Assembly (NCBI GenBank): GCA_002347705.1
Contig: DDWY01000042.1
Span: 1 to 46,414 of the forward strand
Origin: Anaerolineaceae bacterium UBA2274
GTDB lineage: Bacteria; Chloroflexota; Anaerolineae; Anaerolineales; Anaerolineaceae
DNA: 46,414 nt
Direction of reading: 5' to 3'
This document shows positions 1 to 6,821 of this stretch, piece after piece. Both the position numbers and the translations under genes were made by a program. The notes under the pieces were generated by a model. It was given only the letters and a program-made list of their open reading frames with translations, made no database searches and was not told the DNA's origin. Each line of letters starts with the position of its first letter. Position 1 is the stretch's first letter.

Positions 1-1
1 A

Positions 2-634
2 TTTAACACCTGGCAGTGGTATGCCCACCAGGTAAGAGAAGTTCTCAACATCACCCCAAAGTTCTTCCTCTTCTACTACGGCATGTCTCACATTGCGGGA
101 AATAAGCTGGATTCCGACAACAGTTTTGAGCAGATGGTTGATATCGCCCTGGCTCTTTCTGGAGAGTCAGGAAATGCTATCACTCTACCAGACACAGTTT
201 TAGGTTGTTGCTTCTGGCTGTTGAGCGCCGCAGAGAGCGATCCTCACGGAAAAACTTCTTACTTTGACGCAGCCGGAAAACCAAAAGAAGCAGGTATCCC
301 TGCCTATAAACAGAAAATAGAACAAAGTACCAAAAAGAACCAGGAATATGCAGTCTCAAGTCGACTGGCTGAGTGGATCTACCCAATTGACCACTACCTT
401 CTGCTACCTTCCTATGATTGGGGTATTCCAGAAAACACACTCGATCGCATCCGACCAATCATCCGGGATGCGCGCCCCACCATAGGCTTTTCTGTCATCG
501 AAGCGACAAATGCCCGCAAAGTTACTGTTTGGAACGAGAATGCGGCATTCACAGAGCATGATATCCAACTATTACGCGAGGCTGGTTGTTTGGTTGAAGA
601 ACAAATGGTCAACAGCATCGGCATCACTGTCTGA
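2..634 (+). CDS. Unknown protein, 5' end cut off by the window
   Basis: The reading frame is open from base 2, so the gene begins upstream of the window. The first visible ATG (83) is probably internal, because the 27 codons before it continue without a stop and read like protein, rich in aromatic residues. The visible 210 residues have no signal peptide or obvious membrane segment. The end (about residues 150-205) alternates short strands and helices, with a run of hydrophobic positions at TIGFSVIEATNA. I do not recognise the family. The stop lies 14 bases before the ATG of the FtsZ-family gene, whose ribosome binding site is in the gap, so the two are very likely cotranscribed. A role connected with the FtsZ homologue is only a guess from position. 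Confidence 0.6.
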   Translation, partial: FNTWQWYAHQVREVLNITPKFFLFYYGMSHIAGNKLDSDNSFEQMVDIALALSGESGNAITLPDTVLGCCFWLLSAAESDPHGKTSYFDAAGKPKEAGIPAYKQKIEQSTKKNQEYAVSSRLAEWIYPIDHYLLLPSYDWGIPENTLDRIRPIIRDARPTIGFSVIEATNARKVTVWNENAAFTEHDIQLLREAGCLVEEQMVNSIGITV

Positions 635-648
635 ATGAGGAGAACAAC

Positions 649-1833
649 ATGAACAATTATTCCGCTTATACCAGTCACGTTCCGCTCAATACTGCTTTAC
701 CCAAAATTGTTGTCCTCGGTTTGGGTGGTGGAGGTTCGAATGCGATCAATCGGATGATAGAGAGCGGCATGCAAGGGGTAACCTTCATCGCTGCTAATAC
801 CGACGCGCAATCTCTGGCCAACAATCTGGCGCCTAATAAAATTCAGCTTGGGCCAAAATCCACCCGTGGTTTAGGGGCTGGCGGGTTGCCGGTGGTGGGT
901 GAAAATGCGGCTGAAGAGAGCACGAAGGAATTAGCGAGTTTACTTCACGGCGCAGACATGGTCTTCCTGACAGCCGGCATGGGCGGTGGAACCGGCACCG
1001 GTTCCATACCGATAGCTGCCAAAGTAGCCAAAGCCTCTGGCGCGGTTACAATCGCCATTGTTACCAGACCTTTCTCATTCGAACTCGGACGCCGCCAGCG
1101 CAACGCGGAAGAAGGTCTTGCCAAATTGAAGGAATATACTGATACGCTGATCGTCATCCCCAACGATAAGCTGATCGAGATCGCCCCACGCGACCTTCCC
1201 TTGGAAATGGCATTTACACTTGCTGATGATGTCCTGCGCCAGGGTGTCCAGGGCATTTCAGAACTGATTACCGAAACCGGACTGATCAATGTTGATTTCT
1301 CCCATATCAAGAACATCATGACCCGTGGTGGTGGCGCCCTCTTGGCAATTGGCACCGGCAGTGGTCCAAATAAAGTTCAGCAGGCCATAGAAAAAGCGCT
1401 TCATCACCCACTGCTGGATGACATCGACCTATATACAGCTACCGGAATGATTGCCAACTTTACCGGAAGCAATGATATGTCGTTCAAGGACGTCACAGAA
1501 GCTCTGCACACACTCCAGCAAGCCACCGGCTCCCATGCTGACGTCATTCCTGGCATCATTACGGATCCACGCATGGAAGATCGTGTCCAGCTGATTCTAA
1601 TTGTCACTGGCATCGGGCTTAAACCTGAACAATCTCTAAAAGGTGTTTTTGATAAAGAATCTGAACAATCAGATCTCAAAGAATCTTTCAAAGATTCCAC
1701 TTATCACGAAAGTGAAACCCCTGCGCAGACAAATTTCAACGAAATTGGCTTATCAAGCTATGGAAACCAACCTAACACAACTGACAATTTGTCAGTACCA
1801 GCCTTTTTACGCAGAAGGCAGAATTACAAATAG
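649..1833 (+). CDS. ftsZ: FtsZ-family tubulin-like GTPase with altered T7 loop
   Basis: This is a 394-residue homologue of FtsZ, the GTP-binding protein that polymerises into the bacterial division ring. The glycine-rich N-terminal loop (VLGLGGGGSNA, about residues 23-33), the tubulin signature GGGTGTG (residues 112-118) and IPNDKLIEI are intact, so GTP binding looks normal. The C-terminal tail SVPAFLRRR matches the conserved FtsZ peptide that binds membrane-tethering partners. The T7 loop reads NVDFSH: N214 and D216 are kept, but the second acidic residue of the usual NxDxxD motif (D212 in E. coli) is His219. That residue helps hydrolyse GTP in the neighbouring subunit, so turnover may be slow. 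A good Shine-Dalgarno, TGAGGAGA, precedes the ATG. The gene sits between an unknown gene and two small unknown genes rather than in a dcw cluster, so it may be a second FtsZ rather than the only one. Confidence 0.88.
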   Translation: MNNYSAYTSHVPLNTALPKIVVLGLGGGGSNAINRMIESGMQGVTFIAANTDAQSLANNLAPNKIQLGPKSTRGLGAGGLPVVGENAAEESTKELASLLHGADMVFLTAGMGGGTGTGSIPIAAKVAKASGAVTIAIVTRPFSFELGRRQRNAEEGLAKLKEYTDTLIVIPNDKLIEIAPRDLPLEMAFTLADDVLRQGVQGISELITETGLINVDFSHIKNIMTRGGGALLAIGTGSGPNKVQQAIEKALHHPLLDDIDLYTATGMIANFTGSNDMSFKDVTEALHTLQQATGSHADVIPGIITDPRMEDRVQLILIVTGIGLKPEQSLKGVFDKESEQSDLKESFKDSTYHESETPAQTNFNEIGLSSYGNQPNTTDNLSVPAFLRRRQNYK

Positions 1834-1840
1834 GTCAGTC

Positions 1841-2062
1841 ATGAAAGCAAGCGCCTTACAAAAAGTTTCAGAAAAGGTTTGTAAGAAGTACCCAAAACTG
1901 AGCGGAAAGCGTCCGAAAGTCATGGAGCAGTCTCCGGGACGCTACTTGCTTATTTATGCCTTTACTGATGAATTACCTGGCGGTAAGTCTATCCAACAAC
2001 AAGTGCGAGTAGTTGCTGACGAAGAAGGAAATATCAACAAAATGTCCGTTTCGAGAGGATGA
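1841..2062 (+). CDS. Small basic unknown protein downstream of FtsZ homologue
   Basis: This is a 73-residue protein starting 7 bases after the FtsZ-family stop. The frame stays open further upstream inside ftsZ, but the ATG at 1841 is the sensible start. The N-terminal half is lysine-rich (KVCKKYPKLSGKRPK). The second half looks like a small beta sheet (RYLLIYAF, QQQVRVVADEEGNI). There is no signal peptide or membrane segment. I do not recognise the family. Its stop is one base from the next start, so the three genes form one translational unit. Position suggests work alongside the FtsZ homologue, but nothing in the sequence proves it. Confidence 0.65.
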   Translation: MKASALQKVSEKVCKKYPKLSGKRPKVMEQSPGRYLLIYAFTDELPGGKSIQQQVRVVADEEGNINKMSVSRG

Positions 2063-2063
2063 T

Positions 2064-2432
2064 ATGGAGAACTCTATCGCATCCCCGAACACTCCTCTTC
2101 TCTTAAAAGCGCCCAGGAGCAGTAAGCCTGCCAAAGTATCCTCTGTTGGCTACCAGGAAATCAGGCTATCCTTCGACACACAGCGAATTCAAAGTGCAAA
2201 ACTGCCAGAATCCGTCGAGGCAATCATGCTGAACGCGTCCTATACCGAAGAGTTGAGCTTTCAACCGACTGTGCCCGTTAGAATGAAGCCAAGACTACCC
2301 GAGTTATCCCAGGGTGACACCCTTGCTAATCGCATTGGAGGTATGGATTTTCGAAAAACGCAGGCTTTGATGCTCTTTTCAATCTCAGCAATGGGGCTGA
2401 TGATCGGCCTTTTGATCTCCTTTATCCTGTAA
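2064..2432 (+). CDS. Small C-tail-anchored membrane protein
   Basis: This is a 122-residue protein. The start at 2064 is chosen because GAGAGGA lies 4 bases upstream; the frame is open further up, but that overlaps the previous gene. Residues 1 to about 95 are soluble, with Pro-rich patches and a short beta-like stretch (YQEIRLSFDT). The last roughly 22 residues are one hydrophobic helix (ALMLFSISAMGLMIGLLISF) that runs almost to the stop, so the protein should be anchored by its C-terminus with the bulk in the cytoplasm. No family is recognised. As the last gene of the FtsZ-family unit it is a plausible membrane tether or regulator of that polymer, which is inference from topology and position. 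Confidence 0.68.
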   Translation: MENSIASPNTPLLLKAPRSSKPAKVSSVGYQEIRLSFDTQRIQSAKLPESVEAIMLNASYTEELSFQPTVPVRMKPRLPELSQGDTLANRIGGMDFRKTQALMLFSISAMGLMIGLLISFIL

Positions 2433-2436
2433 TAGC

Positions 2437-3348
2437 TTACTTACACACGGAAGTGATAGAGCTTTTTACCAGCTCGACCACTTTTTCGTGTCTCCATTCA
2501 GGGTCTACAGCAAGAACTTGCAGTTTCTCAGTGTGTGAGACTTTTTCTCCGGGTCGTAATTCTGTCCAGGGGCTCAAGCCCTCCAATTCAAGCATGTAGC
2601 TATCAAAGTACACCTCAACATTGCTTCCCAGATCAGGAAAATCAGAGGCATTGACATCTTCCCGCTGAAAATCAAAGGTTTTGATTACCAGGGAATCACC
2701 CAGCCTATATGCCAGCCACGGATTGTTGAGATAGGCCCCAACTTTCTGTTTTGAAAGCGCCCGATCCTGGTGGAATTCGATCCAATCTGGACCCCAAACA
2801 AAAGATGGGTCGGAAAAACTTGTATAGTCCCACAAGTTTATCTGAAAACTTGCGCACAATGCGTCGGTGGCTGAGGGCGCTTTTGGGATGGGCAGATAGC
2901 CTACCCCTCCAGGGGTGAATGTCGTAATTCCCCACGAAGCCGTCCTGATCGGTTTATCGCTCAAATTTCGGATCTGGTTTACCAACTCAAAACCTTGTCC
3001 ATTTGTGGCTACGCGCATTGTTATTGATTTTTCGATTTCAGGCGTCAGTTTCACTTTCAAACAAAGCGCGTTTTCCGATAGTATCTCCACAGCTACTGCG
3101 TCGTTGTCCGGTATGTAGGATTTCACAGGGTCTTCCGGTGCATGCCACACGCGATGACCTCCATAGAGACGCCAGCCATTCCCTCCGGTCTTACCAACCT
3201 GGTTTTCAAACAGCTTCAGAAGGTTCTCGCCATCACCCCGACTTAAATGCACAATCCGCGGACCAATATCAGCTGTGGCAATCATCTTGCAATCACCATT
3301 TTCAATTTGGTAACAATTTTGCCATCCCTTATAAGCTAATCGTTTCAT
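2437..3348 (-). CDS. DUF4380-like galactose-mutarotase-fold protein
   Basis: This is a 303-residue cytoplasmic protein made mostly of beta strands. It resembles proteins annotated DUF4380, which share the beta-sandwich of aldose 1-epimerases and glycosidase accessory domains. The features I rely on are the opening (GPRIVHLSRGDGENLL), the GWRLYGGHRVWHAPED segment around residues 58-73, and a C-terminal WTELRPGEKVSHTEKLQV strand. In this superfamily such His and Glu residues bind or epimerise a sugar, but I cannot assign a substrate. The start follows the Shine-Dalgarno AAGAGG. The gene is transcribed towards the FtsZ unit (5 bases separate the stops) and away from the gene at 3426. A lone sugar-handling role is most likely; an enzymatic activity is not shown. 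Confidence 0.6.
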   Translation of the reverse strand: MKRLAYKGWQNCYQIENGDCKMIATADIGPRIVHLSRGDGENLLKLFENQVGKTGGNGWRLYGGHRVWHAPEDPVKSYIPDNDAVAVEILSENALCLKVKLTPEIEKSITMRVATNGQGFELVNQIRNLSDKPIRTASWGITTFTPGGVGYLPIPKAPSATDALCASFQINLWDYTSFSDPSFVWGPDWIEFHQDRALSKQKVGAYLNNPWLAYRLGDSLVIKTFDFQREDVNASDFPDLGSNVEVYFDSYMLELEGLSPWTELRPGEKVSHTEKLQVLAVDPEWRHEKVVELVKSSITSVCK

Positions 3349-3389
3349 TTAACCTCTTAACAGCTATCGTATTCGCAAAAGTTTTCATG

Positions 3390-3395
3390 TATAAT
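3390..3395 (+). promoter_or_regulatory. Candidate -10 box for the 3426 gene
   Basis: A perfect TATAAT lies 30 bases before the ATG at 3426, in the 77-base gap between divergent genes. I see no convincing -35 box at 16-18 bases, so the call rests on the -10 alone. A ribosome binding site (AGAGGAA) follows just before the ATG. Confidence 0.45.
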
Positions 3396-3425
3396 TTACC
3401 CACAATCACGATAGAAGAGGAATTT

Positions 3426-5021
3426 ATGGGTTCAGGTAATTATACTGCCTGGAAGACGTACTGGGCGAATCTCGAAATCAAAACTGCAGATCTTCAACTG
3501 TTGGCAAATCACTTGTTTGAAAAAGAAGAACCATTGAATATCGATGGACTTCTCCAGGTTTTGATCGACAATCGTTTGAAAGAACGAGAAGCAGAGAGAA
3601 AATCGAAACTTGAGGCTATTGGAGAGATTTATCTCCCTGCCAATGCCTACGAGCTCGGTGCAAAAGTTCGTTTTCCTGAATTGGACTGGATGCAGGGCAC
3701 TGTCATTTCCAACCGCCCAGGTGAAAACATAGCCATCGGTGAATTTACTGTAACCGAAGTGGAATTTGAAGACGGTAATCGGCAATTTTTTGCTACCAAC
3801 CTTTCTGACCATGCTCTGAACACCAAGGTTTACAAAAACCAGGATGATGTCCCTGAAGATTCGCGCGAGATCAACAACCTCTTTGCTCCTGCTTTAAAAA
3901 ACAAGCTCCGCAAGGCGCTTCAAAAGCAATCAGAACTGGTTCGCATCGCGGAAACCTGGTTCCCACGCTCCTTATTGATCGACATCAGCAAAGGACATCT
4001 CAACCTGGCTGAAGCCATTCTCGACGCGCACGAAGGCGGGCCCCTGGGAATTGAACCATTAATGAAAGAACTCGAGCTCATCCCCGAACCACAAACAAAA
4101 GAACTGCTTGAATTCTCCCTAAATTACGCCCTACAAGAAGATCCCAGGTTCGATGAAGTTGGGACAACAGGTGAGATAGCCTGGTTCTTGAAGCGCCTCG
4201 AGCCTGAATCGGTCCTTGAGCCGCCTATTTACATCCGCTCAAATACGCTTGCGCCCCTTGCGGATGAGCTTGATGAGGATGATTTCAAGCTGCTCTACGA
4301 CCTTGACGACGAATTGTCTTTCACTAATGATGAAATCGATGAGGTTGACCGCGTTAATTCGATCACATTCACCCTCACTTATCCTCATTGGCGCAGCGGC
4401 AGCATTCCCGTGACGCCAAATACCAACCGCGTTTTACCATCGGCGCTTGAATCAGAAAACGTCAAAATCAGTTTCGTTGACCAGCAATCCGAGCAGACAA
4501 TTTCAGCCTGGCTGGTCAGATCTCACAACTATGTCGTTGGCTTGAAAGAATGGTTTGACGCACAAAACCTCATACCTGGCAGCAATATTGAAATCAGCAC
4601 CACCAAGCACCCGGGTACCTTGCTGATATCAGCAGAGAAAAAGCGGTCCAACAAAGAATGGATCAAAACTGTTCTGGTTGGAGCAGATGGTGGATTGGTA
4701 TTTGCCCTTCTCCGGCAGCCAATTTATGCCGGCTTTAACGAACGAATGGCAATTGCCATCACAGACCCTGAGGGGGTTGACAAAATCTGGAAAGATCGAG
4801 CAGGTAGGAGTGTCCCACTCAAATCAGACGTTTTCCGAATGATGAATGAACTTTCAAAACTGAACAGTCAGCATCATGTTCACTTTATTGACCTCTATGC
4901 TGCTGTCAATGTCATCAGGCGCACACCACCCATGGAGTTGCTCGAAGCTCTTTCGACCAATCCCGAAATCGTTCATGTTGGTGATCATTACTATCACCTG
5001 GCAGATCAAGGAAAGGAATAA
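3426..5021 (+). CDS. Unknown 531-residue acidic multidomain protein
   Basis: I start this gene at 3426, behind the Shine-Dalgarno AGAGGAA; the frame is open back to about 3003, but that part is antisense to the DUF4380-like gene. It is a soluble, acidic protein of 531 residues with no signal peptide or membrane span. Residues 1-60 are helical and charged. About residues 70-125 look like a small SH3-type barrel (GAKVRFPELDWMQGTVI, then FEDGNRQFFATN). The middle is helical, with an acid-rich linker (DELDEDDFKLLYDLDDE) near residues 280-300. Residues 360-440 contain a strand-rich segment with LKEWFDAQNLIPGSNIEI, which faintly recalls B3-type DNA-binding barrels; I hold that loosely. I do not know the family. 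It is 5 bases from the next gene and probably works with it. Confidence 0.6.
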   Translation: MGSGNYTAWKTYWANLEIKTADLQLLANHLFEKEEPLNIDGLLQVLIDNRLKEREAERKSKLEAIGEIYLPANAYELGAKVRFPELDWMQGTVISNRPGENIAIGEFTVTEVEFEDGNRQFFATNLSDHALNTKVYKNQDDVPEDSREINNLFAPALKNKLRKALQKQSELVRIAETWFPRSLLIDISKGHLNLAEAILDAHEGGPLGIEPLMKELELIPEPQTKELLEFSLNYALQEDPRFDEVGTTGEIAWFLKRLEPESVLEPPIYIRSNTLAPLADELDEDDFKLLYDLDDELSFTNDEIDEVDRVNSITFTLTYPHWRSGSIPVTPNTNRVLPSALESENVKISFVDQQSEQTISAWLVRSHNYVVGLKEWFDAQNLIPGSNIEISTTKHPGTLLISAEKKRSNKEWIKTVLVGADGGLVFALLRQPIYAGFNERMAIAITDPEGVDKIWKDRAGRSVPLKSDVFRMMNELSKLNSQHHVHFIDLYAAVNVIRRTPPMELLEALSTNPEIVHVGDHYYHLADQGKE

Positions 5022-5026
5022 TCTGG

Positions 5027-5449
5027 ATGCTGAGCAAATCTAGTCTCATAAAACCTGGCCTGACTACGAAATTCCGGGTGGACCTTGAATGGTGGAAATT
5101 ACAGGATCGAAACTGGCGCAATTCTTTGGCTTCGTTTTTGTGCCCAGAGCATCAGGAACTCTTCGCGCAGGCCACAGATGCACAGGAGATGGATCTGATC
5201 AATCCCGAAACTGGTGAAGTAACACGTGGTGATGGTCTTGTGCATATCCTGATAGAGCACTGTGCCAAACAGGAAGGTTTTATTTCTCCGAATGCCCCCC
5301 TGGTGGACTCCGTTTTCAAGGTTTTTATCATCAACGGTAATCAGCCTCTTAACGCGATCGAGTTAGCTGAAAGAATTGGAAAACCTGCTGATACCATTCT
5401 GCGCACAATCGGCACCACACGGGTCTATAAAGGCATTCGCCCGGTTTGA
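5027..5449 (+). CDS. Unknown 140-residue protein with helix-turn-helix-like C-terminus
   Basis: This soluble protein begins 5 bases after the preceding stop, overlapping nothing, so the pair is one transcription unit. The N-terminal half is rich in Trp and charged residues (VDLEWWKLQDRNW) and has a Cys-Pro pair (CPEHQELF). The C-terminal 50 residues read like a short winged-helix domain: VFKVFIINGNQPLNAIELAERIGKPADTIL has the spacing of a helix, a turn and a second helix, followed by a basic tail. I do not recognise a named family. A regulatory or nucleic-acid-binding role with the 531-residue partner is possible, but it is inferred only from this C-terminal pattern. Confidence 0.58.
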   Translation: MLSKSSLIKPGLTTKFRVDLEWWKLQDRNWRNSLASFLCPEHQELFAQATDAQEMDLINPETGEVTRGDGLVHILIEHCAKQEGFISPNAPLVDSVFKVFIINGNQPLNAIELAERIGKPADTILRTIGTTRVYKGIRPV

Positions 5450-5473
5450 GCCAGCCAGAAAAAGCAGTATAAT
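5446..5473 (+). promoter_or_regulatory. Promoter of tRNA-Arg
   Basis: TTGAGC (5446-5451) and a perfect TATAAT (5468-5473) are 16 bases apart. Transcription would start about 6 bases before the tRNA. The -35 box overlaps the last codon of the preceding gene. Confidence 0.6.
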
Positions 5474-5485
5474 CAAAAGTCCTTT

Positions 5486-5558
5486 GCTCCTGTAGCTCAA
5501 TGGATAGAGCACCAGTCTTCTAAACTGTCGGTTGCGCGTTCGAGTCGCGCCAGGGGCA
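5486..5558 (+). tRNA. tRNA-Arg(TCT)
   Basis: A full cloverleaf can be drawn. The acceptor stem pairs 5486-5492 with 5551-5557 (one G-U). The D stem is GCTC/GAGC. The anticodon loop CTTCTAA has TCT at 5519-5521. The T arm is GCGCG-TTCGAGT-CGCGC. The discriminator is A5558, and the 3' CCA is not encoded, so it must be added. The outermost anticodon-stem pair (C5512 with T5528) is mismatched, which is tolerated but unusual. The anticodon reads AGA and AGG. A T-run starts right after the gene and may help end transcription. Confidence 0.93.
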
Positions 5559-5571
5559 TTTTTTTGTTACA

Positions 5572-5607
5572 AAACCTTATATTTTCTAGCTTTGCTGAAT
5601 AAGGTTT
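5572..5607. repeat. 9-bp inverted repeat after tRNA-Arg
   Basis: AAACCTTAT (5572-5580) pairs with ATAAGGTTT (5599-5607) around an 18-base loop. It lies between the tRNA T-run and the next gene. It could be a weak terminator for the tRNA or part of the next gene's leader; it lacks a following T-run. Confidence 0.4.
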
Positions 5608-5644
5608 GGGGGATAATTTAGTTGATTTAGTAGAAAGGAAAACT

Positions 5645-6010
5645 TTGAACTTATTAAAAAGATGGCTTGTGTTTATGTTGGCTCTATTTGTAGCCGCCTG
5701 GTTGATCCCTGGAATTCAAGTCGAAAGCGACGCGTGGGTCGTATATGCCATCACAGCCGCAATCCTTGCGCTATTGAATGCGATACTTCTGCCCATTCTG
5801 AAGACGCTTTCCTGTGGTTGCATCATTCTCACCCTGGGTTTGTTTAGTCTGGTCCTTAATGCTGCAATGTTCATGCTTTCGTCTTATCTGGCACAGACCT
5901 GGTTCAACGCCGGATACATTGTCACAGATTTTTGGTCTGCTTTGCTTGGCTCGCTCATCGTAAGTGTTGTGTCAATGCTTTTCTCCTCCGACAAAGAAGA
6001 AGAAAGGTGA
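5645..6010 (+). CDS. Four-helix membrane protein, phage-holin-family (PF04020-like)
   Basis: This is a 121-residue integral membrane protein with four predicted helices separated by short loops, the pattern of the widespread bacterial PF04020 family (often labelled phage holin family protein). The first helix is WLVFMLALFVAAWLIPGI, and the family-typical NAILLPILKTLS segment follows helix two. The start is TTG at 5645, chosen because AGAAAGGA sits 5 bases upstream; an earlier TTG at 5606 has no ribosome binding site. The function of these proteins is not established and the holin name comes only from the family label; nothing here suggests a prophage. It stands alone between tRNA-Arg and a strong terminator. 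The charged tail SSDKEEER is probably cytoplasmic. Confidence 0.75.
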   Translation: MNLLKRWLVFMLALFVAAWLIPGIQVESDAWVVYAITAAILALLNAILLPILKTLSCGCIILTLGLFSLVLNAAMFMLSSYLAQTWFNAGYIVTDFWSALLGSLIVSVVSMLFSSDKEEER

Positions 6011-6040
6011 CACCGATTGAAGTCTCTACGGGTAACAAAT

Positions 6041-6076
6041 CAAAAAACTGTCCGAACGGGCAGTTTTTTGATTTTT
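6041..6076 (+). terminator. Rho-independent terminator after 5645 gene
   Basis: AAAAAACTG (6042-6050) pairs with CAGTTTTTT (6061-6069), extended by CC/GG inside and closed by a GAAC loop. The T-run continues to 6076. It separates the membrane-protein gene from the ribosomal-protein promoter. Confidence 0.85.
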
Positions 6077-6078
6077 GT

Positions 6079-6106
6079 TTGCATAATTTTCAACCTGTGA
6101 TAAAAT
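6079..6106 (+). promoter_or_regulatory. Promoter of rpsF-rpsR
   Basis: TTGCAT (6079-6084) and TAAAAT (6101-6106) are 16 bases apart, just after the upstream terminator. Transcription from about 6113 would give a leader of roughly 95 bases before the S6 start codon. Confidence 0.65.
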
Positions 6107-6119
6107 ACCGTTTGTTAAA

Positions 6120-6207
6120 TCAGGAATAAGCCTGATATCAACCTTCCACTCCTGCCCGCCAATGGCTTAAAGCAGGAGCAAACCCGAGGAAAGGAGCCTC
6201 GACACGT
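6120..6207 (+). promoter_or_regulatory. Structured leader of rpsF-rpsR, candidate S6:S18-type control element
   Basis: Three hairpins can be drawn in the leader: TCAGG/CCTGA (6120-6135); CTCCTGC/GCAGGAG (6149-6155 with 6172-6178) with an internal loop and an inner GCC/GGC helix (6158-6166); and CGAGG/CCTCG (6185-6201), whose 7-base loop AAAGGAG is the Shine-Dalgarno itself. Many bacteria control this operon by the S6-S18 complex binding a leader hairpin that carries a CCG in a bulge. The bases CCG at 6156-6158 sit at the internal loop of the middle hairpin, which fits, but I cannot confirm a family match. Folding of the third hairpin would affect access to the start. Confidence 0.5.
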
Positions 6208-6492
6208 ATGCACAATTATGAACTCATTTTTATTCTCCAGGCGGATCTGGAAGAAGCATCTCTAAACACTGCTGTGGATAATGTGGAAACCCTCATTAAA
6301 AACAACGGTGGTGAGATCGCCAAGATTGATCGCTGGGGCAAGCGAAAACTGGCTTACCCCATTAATAAAACCAATGAAGGCTACTATGTACTTGTAGACT
6401 TCACCTACCAACCCGATGAAGTTGCCGGCCTCAAACGAACTTTAGGCTACAACGAACAGGTTCTGCGGTACATTGTTGTCCGCAAAGCATAA
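6208..6492 (+). CDS. rpsF: 30S ribosomal protein S6
   Basis: This is a 94-residue bS6 protein, the normal length for the family. It opens with the typical HNYELIFILQADL strand and carries the conserved RWGKRKLAYPI stretch (about residues 44-54) and GYYVLVDF. S6 binds 16S rRNA as a heterodimer with S18 on the platform of the small subunit. The gene leads an operon with rpsR only 11 bases downstream. The single-stranded DNA-binding protein gene that often lies between them in other phyla is absent here. The Shine-Dalgarno AAAGGAG is 11 bases before the ATG and sits in a hairpin loop. Confidence 0.97.
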   Translation: MHNYELIFILQADLEEASLNTAVDNVETLIKNNGGEIAKIDRWGKRKLAYPINKTNEGYYVLVDFTYQPDEVAGLKRTLGYNEQVLRYIVVRKA

Positions 6493-6503
6493 CAGGAGAT
6501 AAC

Positions 6504-6806
6504 ATGACTGAAAGTAGATCCTCAGAACGCGGTGAACGCTCCCACAACGGTGAACACAGCGAGCGTCCTCGCCGCTATGTTTCCCGTCCAAAGTTTTGTC
6601 AGTTCTGTTCTGACAAGAACCTGGTCATTGATTACAAAAACGTTGAGATGATGTCACGCTACATCAATGAAACCGGAAAGATCCGTCCTCGTCGACAGAC
6701 TGGTGCTTGCGCTAAACATCAGCGTCAGATTGCCACAGCTATCAAAAATGCCCGCCACATCGCCTTACTTCCTTTCGAGGGTGATTTCTGGTCCGAAAAC
6801 AATTAG
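6504..6806 (+). CDS. rpsR: 30S ribosomal protein S18
   Basis: This is a 100-residue bS18 with a charged, disordered N-terminal extension (about residues 1-27, rich in Ser, Glu and Arg) before the core. The core shows the family signature: YKNVEMMSRYINETGKIRPRR followed by TGACAKHQRQIATAIKNARHIALLPF. The pattern CQFC plus a later Cys and His suggests the zinc-binding form of S18. It acts with S6 in the 30S platform. A gap of 15 bases separates it from the parvulin gene, so that gene may share the transcript. The last residues (FEGDFWSENN) are slightly longer than in many S18 proteins. Confidence 0.96.
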   Translation: MTESRSSERGERSHNGEHSERPRRYVSRPKFCQFCSDKNLVIDYKNVEMMSRYINETGKIRPRRQTGACAKHQRQIATAIKNARHIALLPFEGDFWSENN

Positions 6807-6821
6807 GCAGGGTGATCAAGT

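Noticed and set aside
3003..3425. Long in-frame N-terminal extension of the 3426 gene
   Set aside because: It is antisense to the DUF4380-like gene, its sequence does not look like protein, and a good ribosome binding site sits right before 3426.
5645..6010. Phage holin and so a prophage edge
   Set aside because: The family label is misleading; the gene is alone, with no phage genes around.
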